A stretch of DNA of 64,000 nucleotides. Origin: JAVBQL01 sp031549085 (GTDB lineage Bacteria > Spirochaetota > GWE2-31-10 > MWDO01). The notes below the pieces were generated by a model, which saw only the letters and a program-made list of their open reading frames with translations, did not search any database and was not told the origin of the DNA. The stretch spans positions 1 to 64,000 of the forward strand of contig JAVBQL010000002.1 in NCBI GenBank assembly GCA_031549085.1. The letters are read 5' to 3'. This document shows positions 50,920 to 59,234 of this stretch, piece after piece. Position 1 is the stretch's first letter, and the number at the start of each line of letters is the position of its first letter. The translations under genes and the position numbers were made by a program.

Positions 50920-51669
50920 TTAAAACTTGAAACATAGATCAAAAGAGGTCGATTTATTCTTAAAATTGTAGGAGATATTTATATCCATAGGAATCTTAAG
51001 TCTCTCTTTTAGAAATCTATTATACTGGTTCACAAGTGCCTTTGCCTGATTCATATTATATTTATATTTACTGCTATAACCAAGAAGAGCACTAAAAACT
51101 ATCATAGGAACAATAGTCAATACTGATCCTGCAAGAAGTCCAATACCCAAAGCGAAGAGTCTCTCCTCTGTAACACCCGGAGACGCACTCATCGAAAACA
51201 GGTTTGTTGTTCCAGAGACAAGAGAAACCACACCAAATATATCAAGTGCAGCCGAAATTATCGCTGATGGAATTAAGATCCCCAAGTATATATTATAGTT
51301 CTCTGCAATCGCAATCTTTTTGGAGAACTCAGTAGCCCCCATCTCTCTCATAAGCTCTGATATTTTGGTTTGAGTTCCATTCCCTCTATAGAGAAAATAG
51401 ACCTCCTCATCTGCAAACTTCTCTTGCAACCCCTCATCACTAAAGCGCTCTCTCATTTGATATGAGTATACTTTTACTGATTTTGCTTTATATTCATTTA
51501 TAGATTTATCTAGGTCAGTCTTTTCAATATCTTGTTTAGGCATGGCTTGATCATCAGAAGGAACTATTTCAACTTCTATGTCTCCAAACTTATCTCGCAG
51601 TTCATCCATCTCATTGGCATATATACAAAAAGATATAAATAACAAAATAATAACAGCTATTTTTTTCAT
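50920..51669 (-). CDS. Hypothetical membrane protein
   Basis: A 249-residue protein with a signal peptide (IAVIILLFISFCIYA), a charged region (residues 20-110), and two strongly hydrophobic helices (about 126-152 and 170-200) separated by a Ser/Gly-rich turn, then a short charged tail. I do not recognise a family. The fragment YFLYRGNGTQTKISELMREMGATEFSKKI between the signal peptide and the helices resembles a small soluble domain. GGGAG lies 11 nt before the ATG. It sits 16 bp upstream of the UDG-like gene, with which it is probably co-transcribed. Confidence 0.65.
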   Translation of the reverse strand: MKKIAVIILLFISFCIYANEMDELRDKFGDIEVEIVPSDDQAMPKQDIEKTDLDKSINEYKAKSVKVYSYQMRERFSDEGLQEKFADEEVYFLYRGNGTQTKISELMREMGATEFSKKIAIAENYNIYLGILIPSAIISAALDIFGVVSLVSGTTNLFSMSASPGVTEERLFALGIGLLAGSVLTIVPMIVFSALLGYSSKYKYNMNQAKALVNQYNRFLKERLKIPMDINISYNFKNKSTSFDLCFKF

Positions 51670-51821
51670 AAAATATTTAATCTCCCTCTCTGTTTTTAAG
51701 GTAACAGCTTTAAAAATTATCCTATTCGAAAGTTAACTTAAAAACTCGCTGTATGGTTTTGTGTGTATGGTTTACAGGCAACATTTAAATTTATGAGGAT
51801 AAAAATAGCATCAAATTCAAA

Positions 51822-53171
51822 TTAGCTATTTTTTAGGCTATCAAGTCCCTTTTGAACACTATCTTTAACTTCTTGACTAAATTCTTTTGATTTTAAAATA
51901 TTCTCAGCCTTTTGATGAAACATTGATAGAGAATCTGCATGGTTTTTACTTTTAAAAAACTCTTTCCATAGATAGACAAAGCCATCTCTTAGAGCCTGTT
52001 CAGATGTGTGTTTAGGCTTAAAGACAACATTGGCACAATTATATTTTTTCCAGTTGCGAGGCATTATAAATCTATTCTCTTCTTCTATCTGCTTCCAAAA
52101 ATTTGTTGATGGAAATGGAGTCGCTATAAAAAATTCAGCTGTCTTCACATTAGCCTTATCACAAAACTCCAAGATAAAATCAAACTGTCTCTCATCTTGA
52201 AAATCAAAACCAACAGAGAAAGAGCCAAAAAATCTTATGCCATTATCTTCAAGCATCTTAACAAGATCTATTGCCTTTTGATACATTCTTGCGTTTCCTG
52301 TATAAAACGCTTTGCTGAAGGGATCGCTTGCAAAGACAGTATACATACTTTTTGCCCCTGCTTTTGCAATATGTTTTATAAAGTTAGGGTCAGTGTTCAT
52401 CGCAGGAGAGGCGGAGAGAAACATGTTTAAGTTAAAGTCTTTAACTTTCTCGCATAACTCAATCATATAGGTCTCTATCTCTTTTCTCTTTAACATTATC
52501 ATATCATCAGTTACATAAAACTCTTTCCCTGAAAGCTTTCTCATATCTTCAACAACTCTATCCATAGGTCTAAATCTTGTTTTTAAGCCCTGATAGATAG
52601 GAATATTACACCAGTCACAGCCAAAAGGACACCCTCTTGTTACAGAGAGAAGCGATGCATGCCAATCATACTTATCATCTTTGAAAAGGTTTGGCAATGG
52701 GCTTGCTATCTCCTCTGGAGTTGGAAGTTCACATGCTTTATATATTTTCTTTAGTCTATTATTTTTAAAATCATCTAAAATTGTTGTCCATACAGTATCA
52801 CCCTCCCCTATACAGAGAGAAGTGCAGTGTTTACTTGCATCTTCACTTGCCATAGTAGGGTGCATACCGCCCATAATGACAGTTTTACCACGCTTTAAGA
52901 ACTCATCCCCAAGTTCATAAGCATAGCCTGATTGTGGCGTAAAGTAGCTTATTGCTATTAGATCGCTATCATCATCAAAATTTATCTCTTCAATATTCTG
53001 GTCTTGCACATGCCAAGAGTGCTCTTTTGGAGTTAACCCCGCAAGGATAGGAATTCCCATAGCTGGTGGCATTCTAAATGCCCATGTTGCAGCTATCGCT
53101 GGAAACTCTGCAAGTTCAGGATAGGTCTCTAAAAATTTTTCAAATTTTGGATAAATAAACTTTATTTTCAT
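51822..53171 (-). CDS. B12-binding radical SAM protein
   Basis: About 449 residues. An N-terminal cobalamin-binding-like domain (residues about 20-130, with LIAISYFTPQSGYAYELGDEFLKRG, VIMGGMHPTMASED and CIGEGD) precedes a radical SAM domain with the iron-sulfur motif CPFGCDWC at about residue 185 (CxxxCxxC) and a TIM barrel including FYVTDDMIM, GFDFQDERQ and TPFPSTNFW. This architecture is typical of class B (B12-dependent) radical SAM enzymes that methylate or rearrange unactivated carbons. Start ATG 53171 is preferred over TTG 53189. A perfect hairpin separates it from the acyl carrier protein gene 75 bp upstream, but its position suggests a shared pathway. Confidence 0.9.
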   Translation of the reverse strand: MKIKFIYPKFEKFLETYPELAEFPAIAATWAFRMPPAMGIPILAGLTPKEHSWHVQDQNIEEINFDDDSDLIAISYFTPQSGYAYELGDEFLKRGKTVIMGGMHPTMASEDASKHCTSLCIGEGDTVWTTILDDFKNNRLKKIYKACELPTPEEIASPLPNLFKDDKYDWHASLLSVTRGCPFGCDWCNIPIYQGLKTRFRPMDRVVEDMRKLSGKEFYVTDDMIMLKRKEIETYMIELCEKVKDFNLNMFLSASPAMNTDPNFIKHIAKAGAKSMYTVFASDPFSKAFYTGNARMYQKAIDLVKMLEDNGIRFFGSFSVGFDFQDERQFDFILEFCDKANVKTAEFFIATPFPSTNFWKQIEEENRFIMPRNWKKYNCANVVFKPKHTSEQALRDGFVYLWKEFFKSKNHADSLSMFHQKAENILKSKEFSQEVKDSVQKGLDSLKNS

Positions 53172-53190
53172 AAGGCATCTCTTTTTCAAA

Positions 53191-53228
53191 AAAAAAGATT
53201 ATTGAAAGATTTATCAATAATCTTTTTT
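53191..53228. terminator. Perfect hairpin between ACP and radical SAM genes
   Basis: Seen: a perfect 15-bp stem, AAAAAAGATTATTGA (53191-53205) with TCAATAATCTTTTTT (53214-53228), 8-nt loop. On the minus strand a T run follows. It probably terminates or attenuates the KS-ACP operon before the radical SAM gene. Confidence 0.75.
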
Positions 53229-53244
53229 CTTGTTTTATTAGATT

Positions 53245-53493
53245 TTAAGATTTCTTTAGTTTTTTTATAAGTTCAACTGTCTGGTTGATTGTAGCCATAT
53301 TTGGATACTCATCTTCAGGAATCTCAATATCGTATTTGCTCTCAACTTCAGACCCAAACTCAAGCATCAACATAGAATCTAGTGATAGATCTGTTATAAA
53401 GTTGGCGTCATAATTAACATCCTCTGGTTTTAGATCCTCCGCTATCTCTAAAAGAATTGTCTTTAGTTCCTCTTTGATATCAGCATCAGCCAT
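53245..53493 (-). CDS. Acyl carrier protein
   Basis: An 82-residue acyl carrier protein. The phosphopantetheine attachment Ser is S40 in FITDLSLDSMLMLEF, with the conserved preceding Asp. The fold is the normal four-helix layout (IKEELKTILLEIAEDL, TINQTVELIKKL). The motif reads LDSMLMLEF instead of the DSLDTVEL common in the fatty-acid ACP. Strong AAGGAG site. It is the third gene of the KS, KS-like, ACP operon and would carry the growing chain on those enzymes. Confidence 0.93.
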   Translation of the reverse strand: MADADIKEELKTILLEIAEDLKPEDVNYDANFITDLSLDSMLMLEFGSEVESKYDIEIPEDEYPNMATINQTVELIKKLKKS

Positions 53494-53521
53494 TTGTAAG
53501 CTCCTTAAACTTTTAATTATG

Positions 53522-54691
53522 TTATTCTATATTCAAAACCATAGCAGAGTGGTTACAACACTCACTGCTAAAGTTTAGCAAAATTTTTTCAAAATTGGAA
53601 GATTTAATTTCAAAATTTTTAGTTTCCTCAAATTTTTTCTCTTTTTCAGAGTAAAAATAGACAGATGGAAGAACCTTAATATCCTTTAATGATGAAGAGA
53701 CAAGCAACTGAAAGAGAGATGAGGCTCCTATTGTCTCTCCTATGAATTTTTTTACTGCAACAATCGGAATCGAAGATAATTTATTTCCGAAAATATTGTA
53801 GAAAGCCTGTTTTTCCAACTCATCAAAATAACTATTTCCGTATGCAGAAGAGAAAATTATATTAATATCATCTATTTTTAAATTTGATTTCTCTATTGAA
53901 TTTCTAATATTTTTTTCAATACCGCTAACTATATTTGAATCAAAGCTTGAACTATATCCAGCCACCCTTGCAATTATAGGAAATTTTGCGTTTTCCTCTT
54001 TTTCAAGAAGAACAAATCCTGCTCCCTCTCCAAGAATAGTTCCATTTTTCTCTTTATTATATGGAAGTATCTCTTCACTGGTTAGAAAATTGTTTAGATA
54101 ATAACCCAAAAAGGTTTGCATATTAAGCTCTTCAGCACCACCACAAAGTATTGCATCTGCTTTATCAGTTAGAAGCTGCATTATAGAGAACTCAATAGCC
54201 TTAGCGGAAGATATATTAAAAGATGAAATTGTTGTGCTAGAAGCCATCAAAGAGTACCAAATGTTAGCTCTGCTTGTTGGACTGTTTAATACTGTATTCG
54301 CAAATCCAACAGGATTAATTTTTCTAGGTGTCTTTTCAAAAATTTCAAACTCATAATCGGATATAGACTGCAGGCTTCCAAAGGCAGAGCCCACAGCAAG
54401 AGCAAGCTCTAACTTGTTCTCATTAAAATAGTCAATTACATCTTTGAAATTGTTTTGCAGTGCAGATAATATAAAAAGTGTATTACGGTTAAGATTTCTA
54501 AGCCCCTTCTCTCCAAGAATTGCTTTTGGATCAAAATCATTCATAACATAGGCTTGGTTTTTATCATAATTAGCTACGTCAAAAATATTTATAGCAGTTG
54601 GACTCTGTTTTATCTGAATATTTTTTAAAAAATCATCTATACCTATGCCAAAAGGTGAAATAGCACCTCTTCGTGTTATGACTATACTCAT
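53522..54691 (-). CDS. Ketosynthase-like chain length factor homologue
   Basis: About 389 residues of thiolase fold, clearly homologous to beta-ketoacyl-ACP synthases, but all three catalytic residues are lost. The active-site Cys position (canonical TACAxG) reads ISSFNIS, with Asn at about residue 159. The first His (SAHGTGT) reads SSAYGNS with Tyr, and the second (SGHLMGA) reads IGETIGAS with Glu. This is the pattern of chain length factors (KS-beta) in type II polyketide systems, which dimerise with an active KS and set chain length. ATG 54691 overlaps the KS stop in ATGA, giving coupled synthesis as expected for a heterodimer. An upstream in-frame start at 54709 is less likely. Confidence 0.85.
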   Translation of the reverse strand: MSIVITRRGAISPFGIGIDDFLKNIQIKQSPTAINIFDVANYDKNQAYVMNDFDPKAILGEKGLRNLNRNTLFILSALQNNFKDVIDYFNENKLELALAVGSAFGSLQSISDYEFEIFEKTPRKINPVGFANTVLNSPTSRANIWYSLMASSTTISSFNISSAKAIEFSIMQLLTDKADAILCGGAEELNMQTFLGYYLNNFLTSEEILPYNKEKNGTILGEGAGFVLLEKEENAKFPIIARVAGYSSSFDSNIVSGIEKNIRNSIEKSNLKIDDINIIFSSAYGNSYFDELEKQAFYNIFGNKLSSIPIVAVKKFIGETIGASSLFQLLVSSSLKDIKVLPSVYFYSEKEKKFEETKNFEIKSSNFEKILLNFSSECCNHSAMVLNIE

Positions 54692-55932
54692 AAAGAATTT
54701 TTTCCCCACCTTTTTATTATTATGCTTGCATTGTTGCCGCCAAAAGCAAATGCGTTTGAGAGACAGACAGAAACATCTTTTTTTCTTGCCGCGTTTGGAA
54801 TATAGTCCAAATCACATTCTGGATCCGGTGTAGTATAGTTGATTGTTGGAGGAACAACTCCCTCATTAACAACCTTAACACAGATGGCTGCCTCAAGTGC
54901 ACTTGATGCTCCCATCAGATGACCACTCATAGATTTTGTTGAGCTAATAAGAAGCTCCTTTGCATAATCACCAAAGACATTTTTTATCGCTAGTGTCTCA
55001 ACTCTATCATTCTCTTTTGTGCCCGTTCCATGAGCAGATATATAGCCAATCTCTTTTTTATCTATATTTGCATCTTTTATCGCCTTCTCCATAGAGGCAA
55101 TTGCACCAAGTCCATTTTCATGAGGAATTGTAATATCAAAGGCATCACAGCTTAAGCCATAGCCTAAAAACTCTGCCAATATCTTTGTCCCTCTCCTCTC
55201 TGCACTCTCCAAAGATTCCATTATCAAAACAATCGCCCCCTCAGAGACGATCATTCCTTTGCGATCTAGTGAGAATGGCTGGCACATCTCTGTTGCCATA
55301 GCAAAAATTCTACTGAAGCCACAAAATGCAACTTTTGATAGAACATCTGCACCACCAGCAATAACAATATCTGCTGCACCACTATTTATAAGATCAAACC
55401 CATAGCCAAAGGCATAGTTTGATGCGGCACATGCTGTTGTAAATGTTGTATTTGGACCAGTTAACGAAAAGACACTTGATATATTATTAGCAATTTTATC
55501 TGCGGGATAGTTCAATATATTTTTAGGATCTATAGATTTGTACCCATTATAGTAGTAGGCATAATCGACCTTCTCAAGCTCCTGAACATCACCCATAGTT
55601 GTACCAATTGCAACACCGATATTGCTTGGAACATCTTTTTTTAGAGTGCCGTTCTCGATAAGAGAGGCATCTTCCAGAGCCATCTTTGTGGCTGCCAGTG
55701 CAAACTGGGAGCAGAGCCCAATACTGTTAAGGGATTTATCATTAAAATAGTTTTTTATATCAAAACCATCAACCTCACCAGCATAGTGAGAACGATACTC
55801 CTCCCCCTCAAACTTTTTAACGCTCTTTATACCGCTTACTCCACTTATGAGGTTCTTCCAATTTTCATCCATGGTAAGCCCCAGGGGCGATATCGCGCCT
55901 ACACCTGTAATAACAACTCTCTTTCTATCCAT
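54688..55932 (-). CDS. Beta-ketoacyl-ACP synthase, FabF/KS-alpha-like
   Basis: A 414-residue condensing enzyme with the full catalytic set: C168 in TTACAAS, H301 in SAHGTGT, and the Lys and H338 in STKSMSGHLMGAS. It decarboxylates malonyl-ACP and extends an acyl chain on the ACP encoded downstream. It has the normal N-terminus RVVITGVGAISPLG and the C-terminal NAFAFGGNNASIII. Translational coupling to a KS lacking catalytic residues fits a KS-alpha/chain-length-factor pair, but a stand-alone FabF (KAS II) role is possible. The gene has its own consensus promoter about 45 bp upstream and a good GAGG site. Confidence 0.93.
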   Translation of the reverse strand: MDRKRVVITGVGAISPLGLTMDENWKNLISGVSGIKSVKKFEGEEYRSHYAGEVDGFDIKNYFNDKSLNSIGLCSQFALAATKMALEDASLIENGTLKKDVPSNIGVAIGTTMGDVQELEKVDYAYYYNGYKSIDPKNILNYPADKIANNISSVFSLTGPNTTFTTACAASNYAFGYGFDLINSGAADIVIAGGADVLSKVAFCGFSRIFAMATEMCQPFSLDRKGMIVSEGAIVLIMESLESAERRGTKILAEFLGYGLSCDAFDITIPHENGLGAIASMEKAIKDANIDKKEIGYISAHGTGTKENDRVETLAIKNVFGDYAKELLISSTKSMSGHLMGASSALEAAICVKVVNEGVVPPTINYTTPDPECDLDYIPNAARKKDVSVCLSNAFAFGGNNASIIIKRWGKNSL

Positions 55933-55975
55933 TGAGCCTCTATAAAAAACAAATTTAATAAGATAATAAGTCTAC

Positions 55976-56004
55976 AGTATACAAAAAGAATCTAAAAAAG
56001 TCAA
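55976..56004 (-). promoter_or_regulatory. Promoter of the KS-KS-like-ACP operon
   Basis: Seen on the minus strand: TTGACT (56004-55999), 17-nt spacer, TATACT (55981-55976). The leader would be about 37 nt. Confidence 0.65.
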
Positions 56005-56027
56005 AATATTTTTTATATAGATGAAAT

Positions 56028-56200
56028 AGATGGTAAGGATTATTTCTTTTGTCTACCATCTCCCCCTGCCCCCATCTTCCTTCAAAGAAAGAGTGGGGTA
56101 AGAGATAAAATGTATTAAGCGGAGGGACAACACATAATATAAGTCGACTTTATTGGTGTAAACGATATAAAATCTTTGTTATATTATGTGTTGTTCCTCT
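56028..56200 (+). repeat. Composite hairpin element, copy 1
   Basis: Seen: AGATGGTA (56028-56035) with TACCATCT (56054-56061); a GC-rich imperfect hairpin closed by CCCCA (56070-56074) and TGGGG (56094-56098); then a 22-bp hairpin (56121-56142 with 56179-56200; core ACAACACATAATATAA pairs perfectly, the outer 6 pairs include two G-U). The 36-nt loop (56143-56178) has the same length as in copy 2 and is 26/36 identical. The stem sequences of the two copies are unrelated, although each is base-paired. No coding potential; unknown function. Confidence 0.8.
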
Positions 56201-56306
56201 TAAATATCACTATAAACATCATAATTTTATTTTTATTACGCAAGTTCAAAATACATTTCTAGTATTCTATTGGTTTTTATATTATTTGTATAAGCCACTA
56301 TACTAT

Positions 56307-57473
56307 TTATACCTCATATTCAACCACTTGATCGTTTGCCTTTATTGTAAGTCTATTTTTATCCGCCTTCTCTGTATAGCCAACAACCTTTGCCTCTACA
56401 CCAAATCTTTTTGCAATATCTATAATATCAAGCCCACTCTTTTCATCTGTGTATACCTCAAGCCTATGCCCCATATTAAACACACTATATGCCTCTCGTA
56501 GGGTCGTCTCTGTAGATGAGAGTATAAGATTGAATAGAGGCGGAATATCAAAGAGATTATCCTTTACAAAGTGAATACCTTCAGAGAATTTCAATGACTT
56601 TGTTTGACCTCCACCAGAACAGTGAATAATGCCGCCTATCTTATCTCGGTGAGTCTCAAAAACTTCCTTCATTATAGGAAGATATGTCCTTGTTGGAGAC
56701 AATATCGCACTTCCTATATCAATTGGCATTGTATCAATTTTATCGGTTACCAAATACTTTCCACTATATACAAGTTTATCATCAATTGATGAGTCAAACG
56801 ATTCTGGATACTTCTCTTTATAGACCTTTGAAAGAAGATCATGTCTTGCAGAGGTTAGACCATTAGAGCCTATGCCGCTATTATATTTCTCTTCATATAT
56901 TGTCTTTCCATAAGATGAGAGACCAACTATCACCATACCTGGTTCTATATTTTTATTATCAATTATATCACTTCTCTTTGCTCTTGCTATGGCTGTTGTA
57001 TCAACAATCAATGTTCTAACCAAATCTCCAACATCGGCAGTCTCACCACCTGTTAGAACAATATTTGCTCCAAATTTTTTAAATTCATTGCATATCTCTT
57101 CTGTTGATTCTATGATAGTTTTTATGACCTCTTTTGGAATTAGCTTCTGATTTCTTCCTATTGTTGATGATATCAAGATATTATCAACAACCCCAACACA
57201 TAGAAGATCATCAGTGTTCATAACAATGGAGTCCATCGCTATTCCTTTGAATACTGATAGGTCCCCAGTCTCTCTATAATAGATGTATGCAAGCGATGAT
57301 TTTGTCCCTGCCCCATCACTATGCATCACATTGCAATATTTGTCATCATTTGCAATCAAATCTGGGACAATCTTACAGAAAGCTGTTGGAAAGATCCCTC
57401 TATCAAGCTTTGATATTGCGTTGTGTACATCCTCTTTTTTTGAGCTTACACCCCTTAGTGAATATCTATCCAT
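56307..57473 (-). CDS. purM: AIR synthase PurM (Bacteroidota-like form)
   Basis: Phosphoribosylformylglycinamidine cyclo-ligase, the fifth step of de novo purine synthesis. About 388 residues, longer than the classic form of about 345. The N-terminus MDRYSLRGVSSKKEDVHNAI, HSDGAGTKSSLAYIYYRETGDLSVF, NTDDLLCVGVVDNILISSTIGRN, GGETADVGDLVRTLIVDTT, SNGLTSARHDLLSK and FNMGHRLEVYT strongly recall the longer variant known from Bacteroidota. ATG 57473 is chosen over 57485 because GGAG lies 6 nt upstream. No other purine genes are in the window. Element 1 lies immediately downstream. Confidence 0.88.
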   Translation of the reverse strand: MDRYSLRGVSSKKEDVHNAISKLDRGIFPTAFCKIVPDLIANDDKYCNVMHSDGAGTKSSLAYIYYRETGDLSVFKGIAMDSIVMNTDDLLCVGVVDNILISSTIGRNQKLIPKEVIKTIIESTEEICNEFKKFGANIVLTGGETADVGDLVRTLIVDTTAIARAKRSDIIDNKNIEPGMVIVGLSSYGKTIYEEKYNSGIGSNGLTSARHDLLSKVYKEKYPESFDSSIDDKLVYSGKYLVTDKIDTMPIDIGSAILSPTRTYLPIMKEVFETHRDKIGGIIHCSGGGQTKSLKFSEGIHFVKDNLFDIPPLFNLILSSTETTLREAYSVFNMGHRLEVYTDEKSGLDIIDIAKRFGVEAKVVGYTEKADKNRLTIKANDQVVEYEV

Positions 57474-57730
57474 AATATTCTCCATATTTTTTTTATCTGT
57501 TTTTCCGCTTATCTCAATTTATAGTAAAAAATAAATCTATTTTAATATTCAATAATATAGATCAAAATTGCTATGCTTTTTTATACAAAAATATAGCTCT
57601 TTTGTCAAAGTAACTTTACTATATGCAGAGAGTGAATAGCAGCCTTTTTATCATAGCGAAAAGACTTGACATTTCTTATAAAAAGTATGAAATTTAGTTA
57701 TCAAGCAATTATAGATGGATTTTAAAAAAA

Positions 57731-59113
57731 ATGAACAATAAAGATTGGATGCCAGATATCTCTAAAATTAGAGATTTGGCAGAGACAAAAATAAAAAATA
57801 TCAATGAATTCAATGAAATTTTAAATAGATCACTTCTACTTAAAGGGCTAAATATAGATGATGTTGCAAAGCTTCTTAATATAGAAGATAAGCTTCTAAT
57901 AGATAAAATTCTAGAGGCAGCTGCAATTGTCAAAGAGAGAATATATGGTAAGAGAGTTGTACTCTTTGCTCCCCTCTACACGGGCAATGTTTGTTCAAAC
58001 AACTGTCTCTACTGTGCCTTTCGTGCAGAAAATACTCTAATAAAGAGAGTGATTCTCTCAATGGATGAGATTGAGAACGAAACAAGGGCTCTATTGAGGG
58101 AGGGACATAAAAGGATTCTACTAATATGCGGTGAAACTAATAGAAATGATATAAATTATCTAACTGAAGCAATTGAGAGATGCTACAAAGTAAAAGAGGG
58201 CAAAGATTATGTCCGCCGTATAAATGTAGAGGTTGCCCCTATGGAGGCAGATGATTTTGCGAAGTTAAAAAAGGCTAAAATAGGTACATATGTCTGCTTT
58301 CAAGAGACATATGATAAAGATCTATATGCGAAGTATCACCCAACAGGCAAAAAATCTGACTATCTCTACCGTGTGAATGTTATGCATCGTGCTATGGAGG
58401 GAGGCATTGATGATGTTGGAATTGGTGTACTCTTTGGGCTTGCTGACTATCGATTTGAAGTTCTATCAATGTTTGCCCATGCAGAGGAGCTTGAGAGGGC
58501 TTATGGCTGCGGACCACATACAATTAGCGTCCCACGCATTGAGAGGGCTGATGGCGTTCCATTCACAGAGAATATTCCATATCCGGTCTCTGATGATGAC
58601 TTCAAAAAGATTGTTGCTGTTATAAGACTCGCTGTTCCATACACAGGAATAATTCTCTCCTCAAGAGAGAGCACTGAAATGAGAAATGAACTATTCAAGT
58701 ATGGTGTAAGTCAAGCATCAGGCGGAGCAAAAACAAATCCGGGTGGGTACACAGATAGCAGCGCAGGAAGGCAATTCTCTCAAGGAGATATTAGAACTCT
58801 TGATGAGGTAATCTCTTCTTTAGTAGATGCAAAATTTATTCCATCTTTCTGTACAGGCTGTTACAGAAATGGGCGTGTTGGACACGATTTTATGGATTTG
58901 GCGAAGCCGGGGCTTATTCAAGAGTATTGTCTGCCAAATGGAGTATTCACTTTTCAAGAGTATTTAGAGGACTTTGCTTCAGAAAAGACAAAAGAGAAGG
59001 GTATTAAACTTGTAGAAGAGATTATAAAAGAGACTAGCAATGAAAACACAAAAAAAACTATGAGTGAGTATATCAAAAAAATTAAGAATGGGGAGAGAGA
59101 TCTCTATTTATAA
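57731..59113 (+). CDS. hydG: [FeFe]-hydrogenase maturase HydG
   Basis: A 460-residue radical SAM tyrosine lyase that produces the CO and CN ligands of the [FeFe]-hydrogenase H-cluster. The radical SAM cluster motif is CSNNCLYC (residues about 88-95) and the C-terminal auxiliary cluster motif is FCTGCYRNGRVGHDFMDLAK, which is specific to HydG rather than ThiH. Further matches: FAPLYTGN, CGETNRND, INVEVAPMEADDF, YHPTGKKSDY, PRIERADG and ASGGAKTNPGGY. The start is ATG 57731. hydE, hydF and hydA are not in the window, so the maturase is unlinked here. Confidence 0.94.
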   Translation: MNNKDWMPDISKIRDLAETKIKNINEFNEILNRSLLLKGLNIDDVAKLLNIEDKLLIDKILEAAAIVKERIYGKRVVLFAPLYTGNVCSNNCLYCAFRAENTLIKRVILSMDEIENETRALLREGHKRILLICGETNRNDINYLTEAIERCYKVKEGKDYVRRINVEVAPMEADDFAKLKKAKIGTYVCFQETYDKDLYAKYHPTGKKSDYLYRVNVMHRAMEGGIDDVGIGVLFGLADYRFEVLSMFAHAEELERAYGCGPHTISVPRIERADGVPFTENIPYPVSDDDFKKIVAVIRLAVPYTGIILSSRESTEMRNELFKYGVSQASGGAKTNPGGYTDSSAGRQFSQGDIRTLDEVISSLVDAKFIPSFCTGCYRNGRVGHDFMDLAKPGLIQEYCLPNGVFTFQEYLEDFASEKTKEKGIKLVEEIIKETSNENTKKTMSEYIKKIKNGERDLYL

Positions 59114-59165
59114 TAATTCTTATAATTTCAAATAGATATATCAAAATATATTTACTACATTTTCC

Positions 59166-59193
59166 TTGAATTTTTGAAAAAAAATACTATAAA
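59166..59193 (+). promoter_or_regulatory. Promoter for the flippase gene
   Basis: Seen: TTGAAT (59166-59171), 16-nt spacer, TATAAA (59188-59193). The GTG start of the flippase lies about 42 nt downstream of the -10 box. Confidence 0.5.
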
Positions 59194-59234
59194 CAAGTAT
59201 AGATAAAACAAATAATTAAATTACGAAAAAAGAT

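Larger units (their letters stand above)
55933..56306. other. Intergenic stretch with promoter and element 1
   Basis: This gap between the KS gene and purM contains no gene. It holds the KS operon promoter (55976-56004), the composite hairpin element 56028-56200 and AT-rich sequence up to the end of purM. No T-tract terminator for purM is evident apart from the element itself. Confidence 0.7.

Noticed and set aside
57666..57694. Consensus TTGACA upstream of hydG as a promoter
   Set aside because: No acceptable -10 box lies 16-18 nt downstream; the nearest (TATGAA) is at 14 nt.
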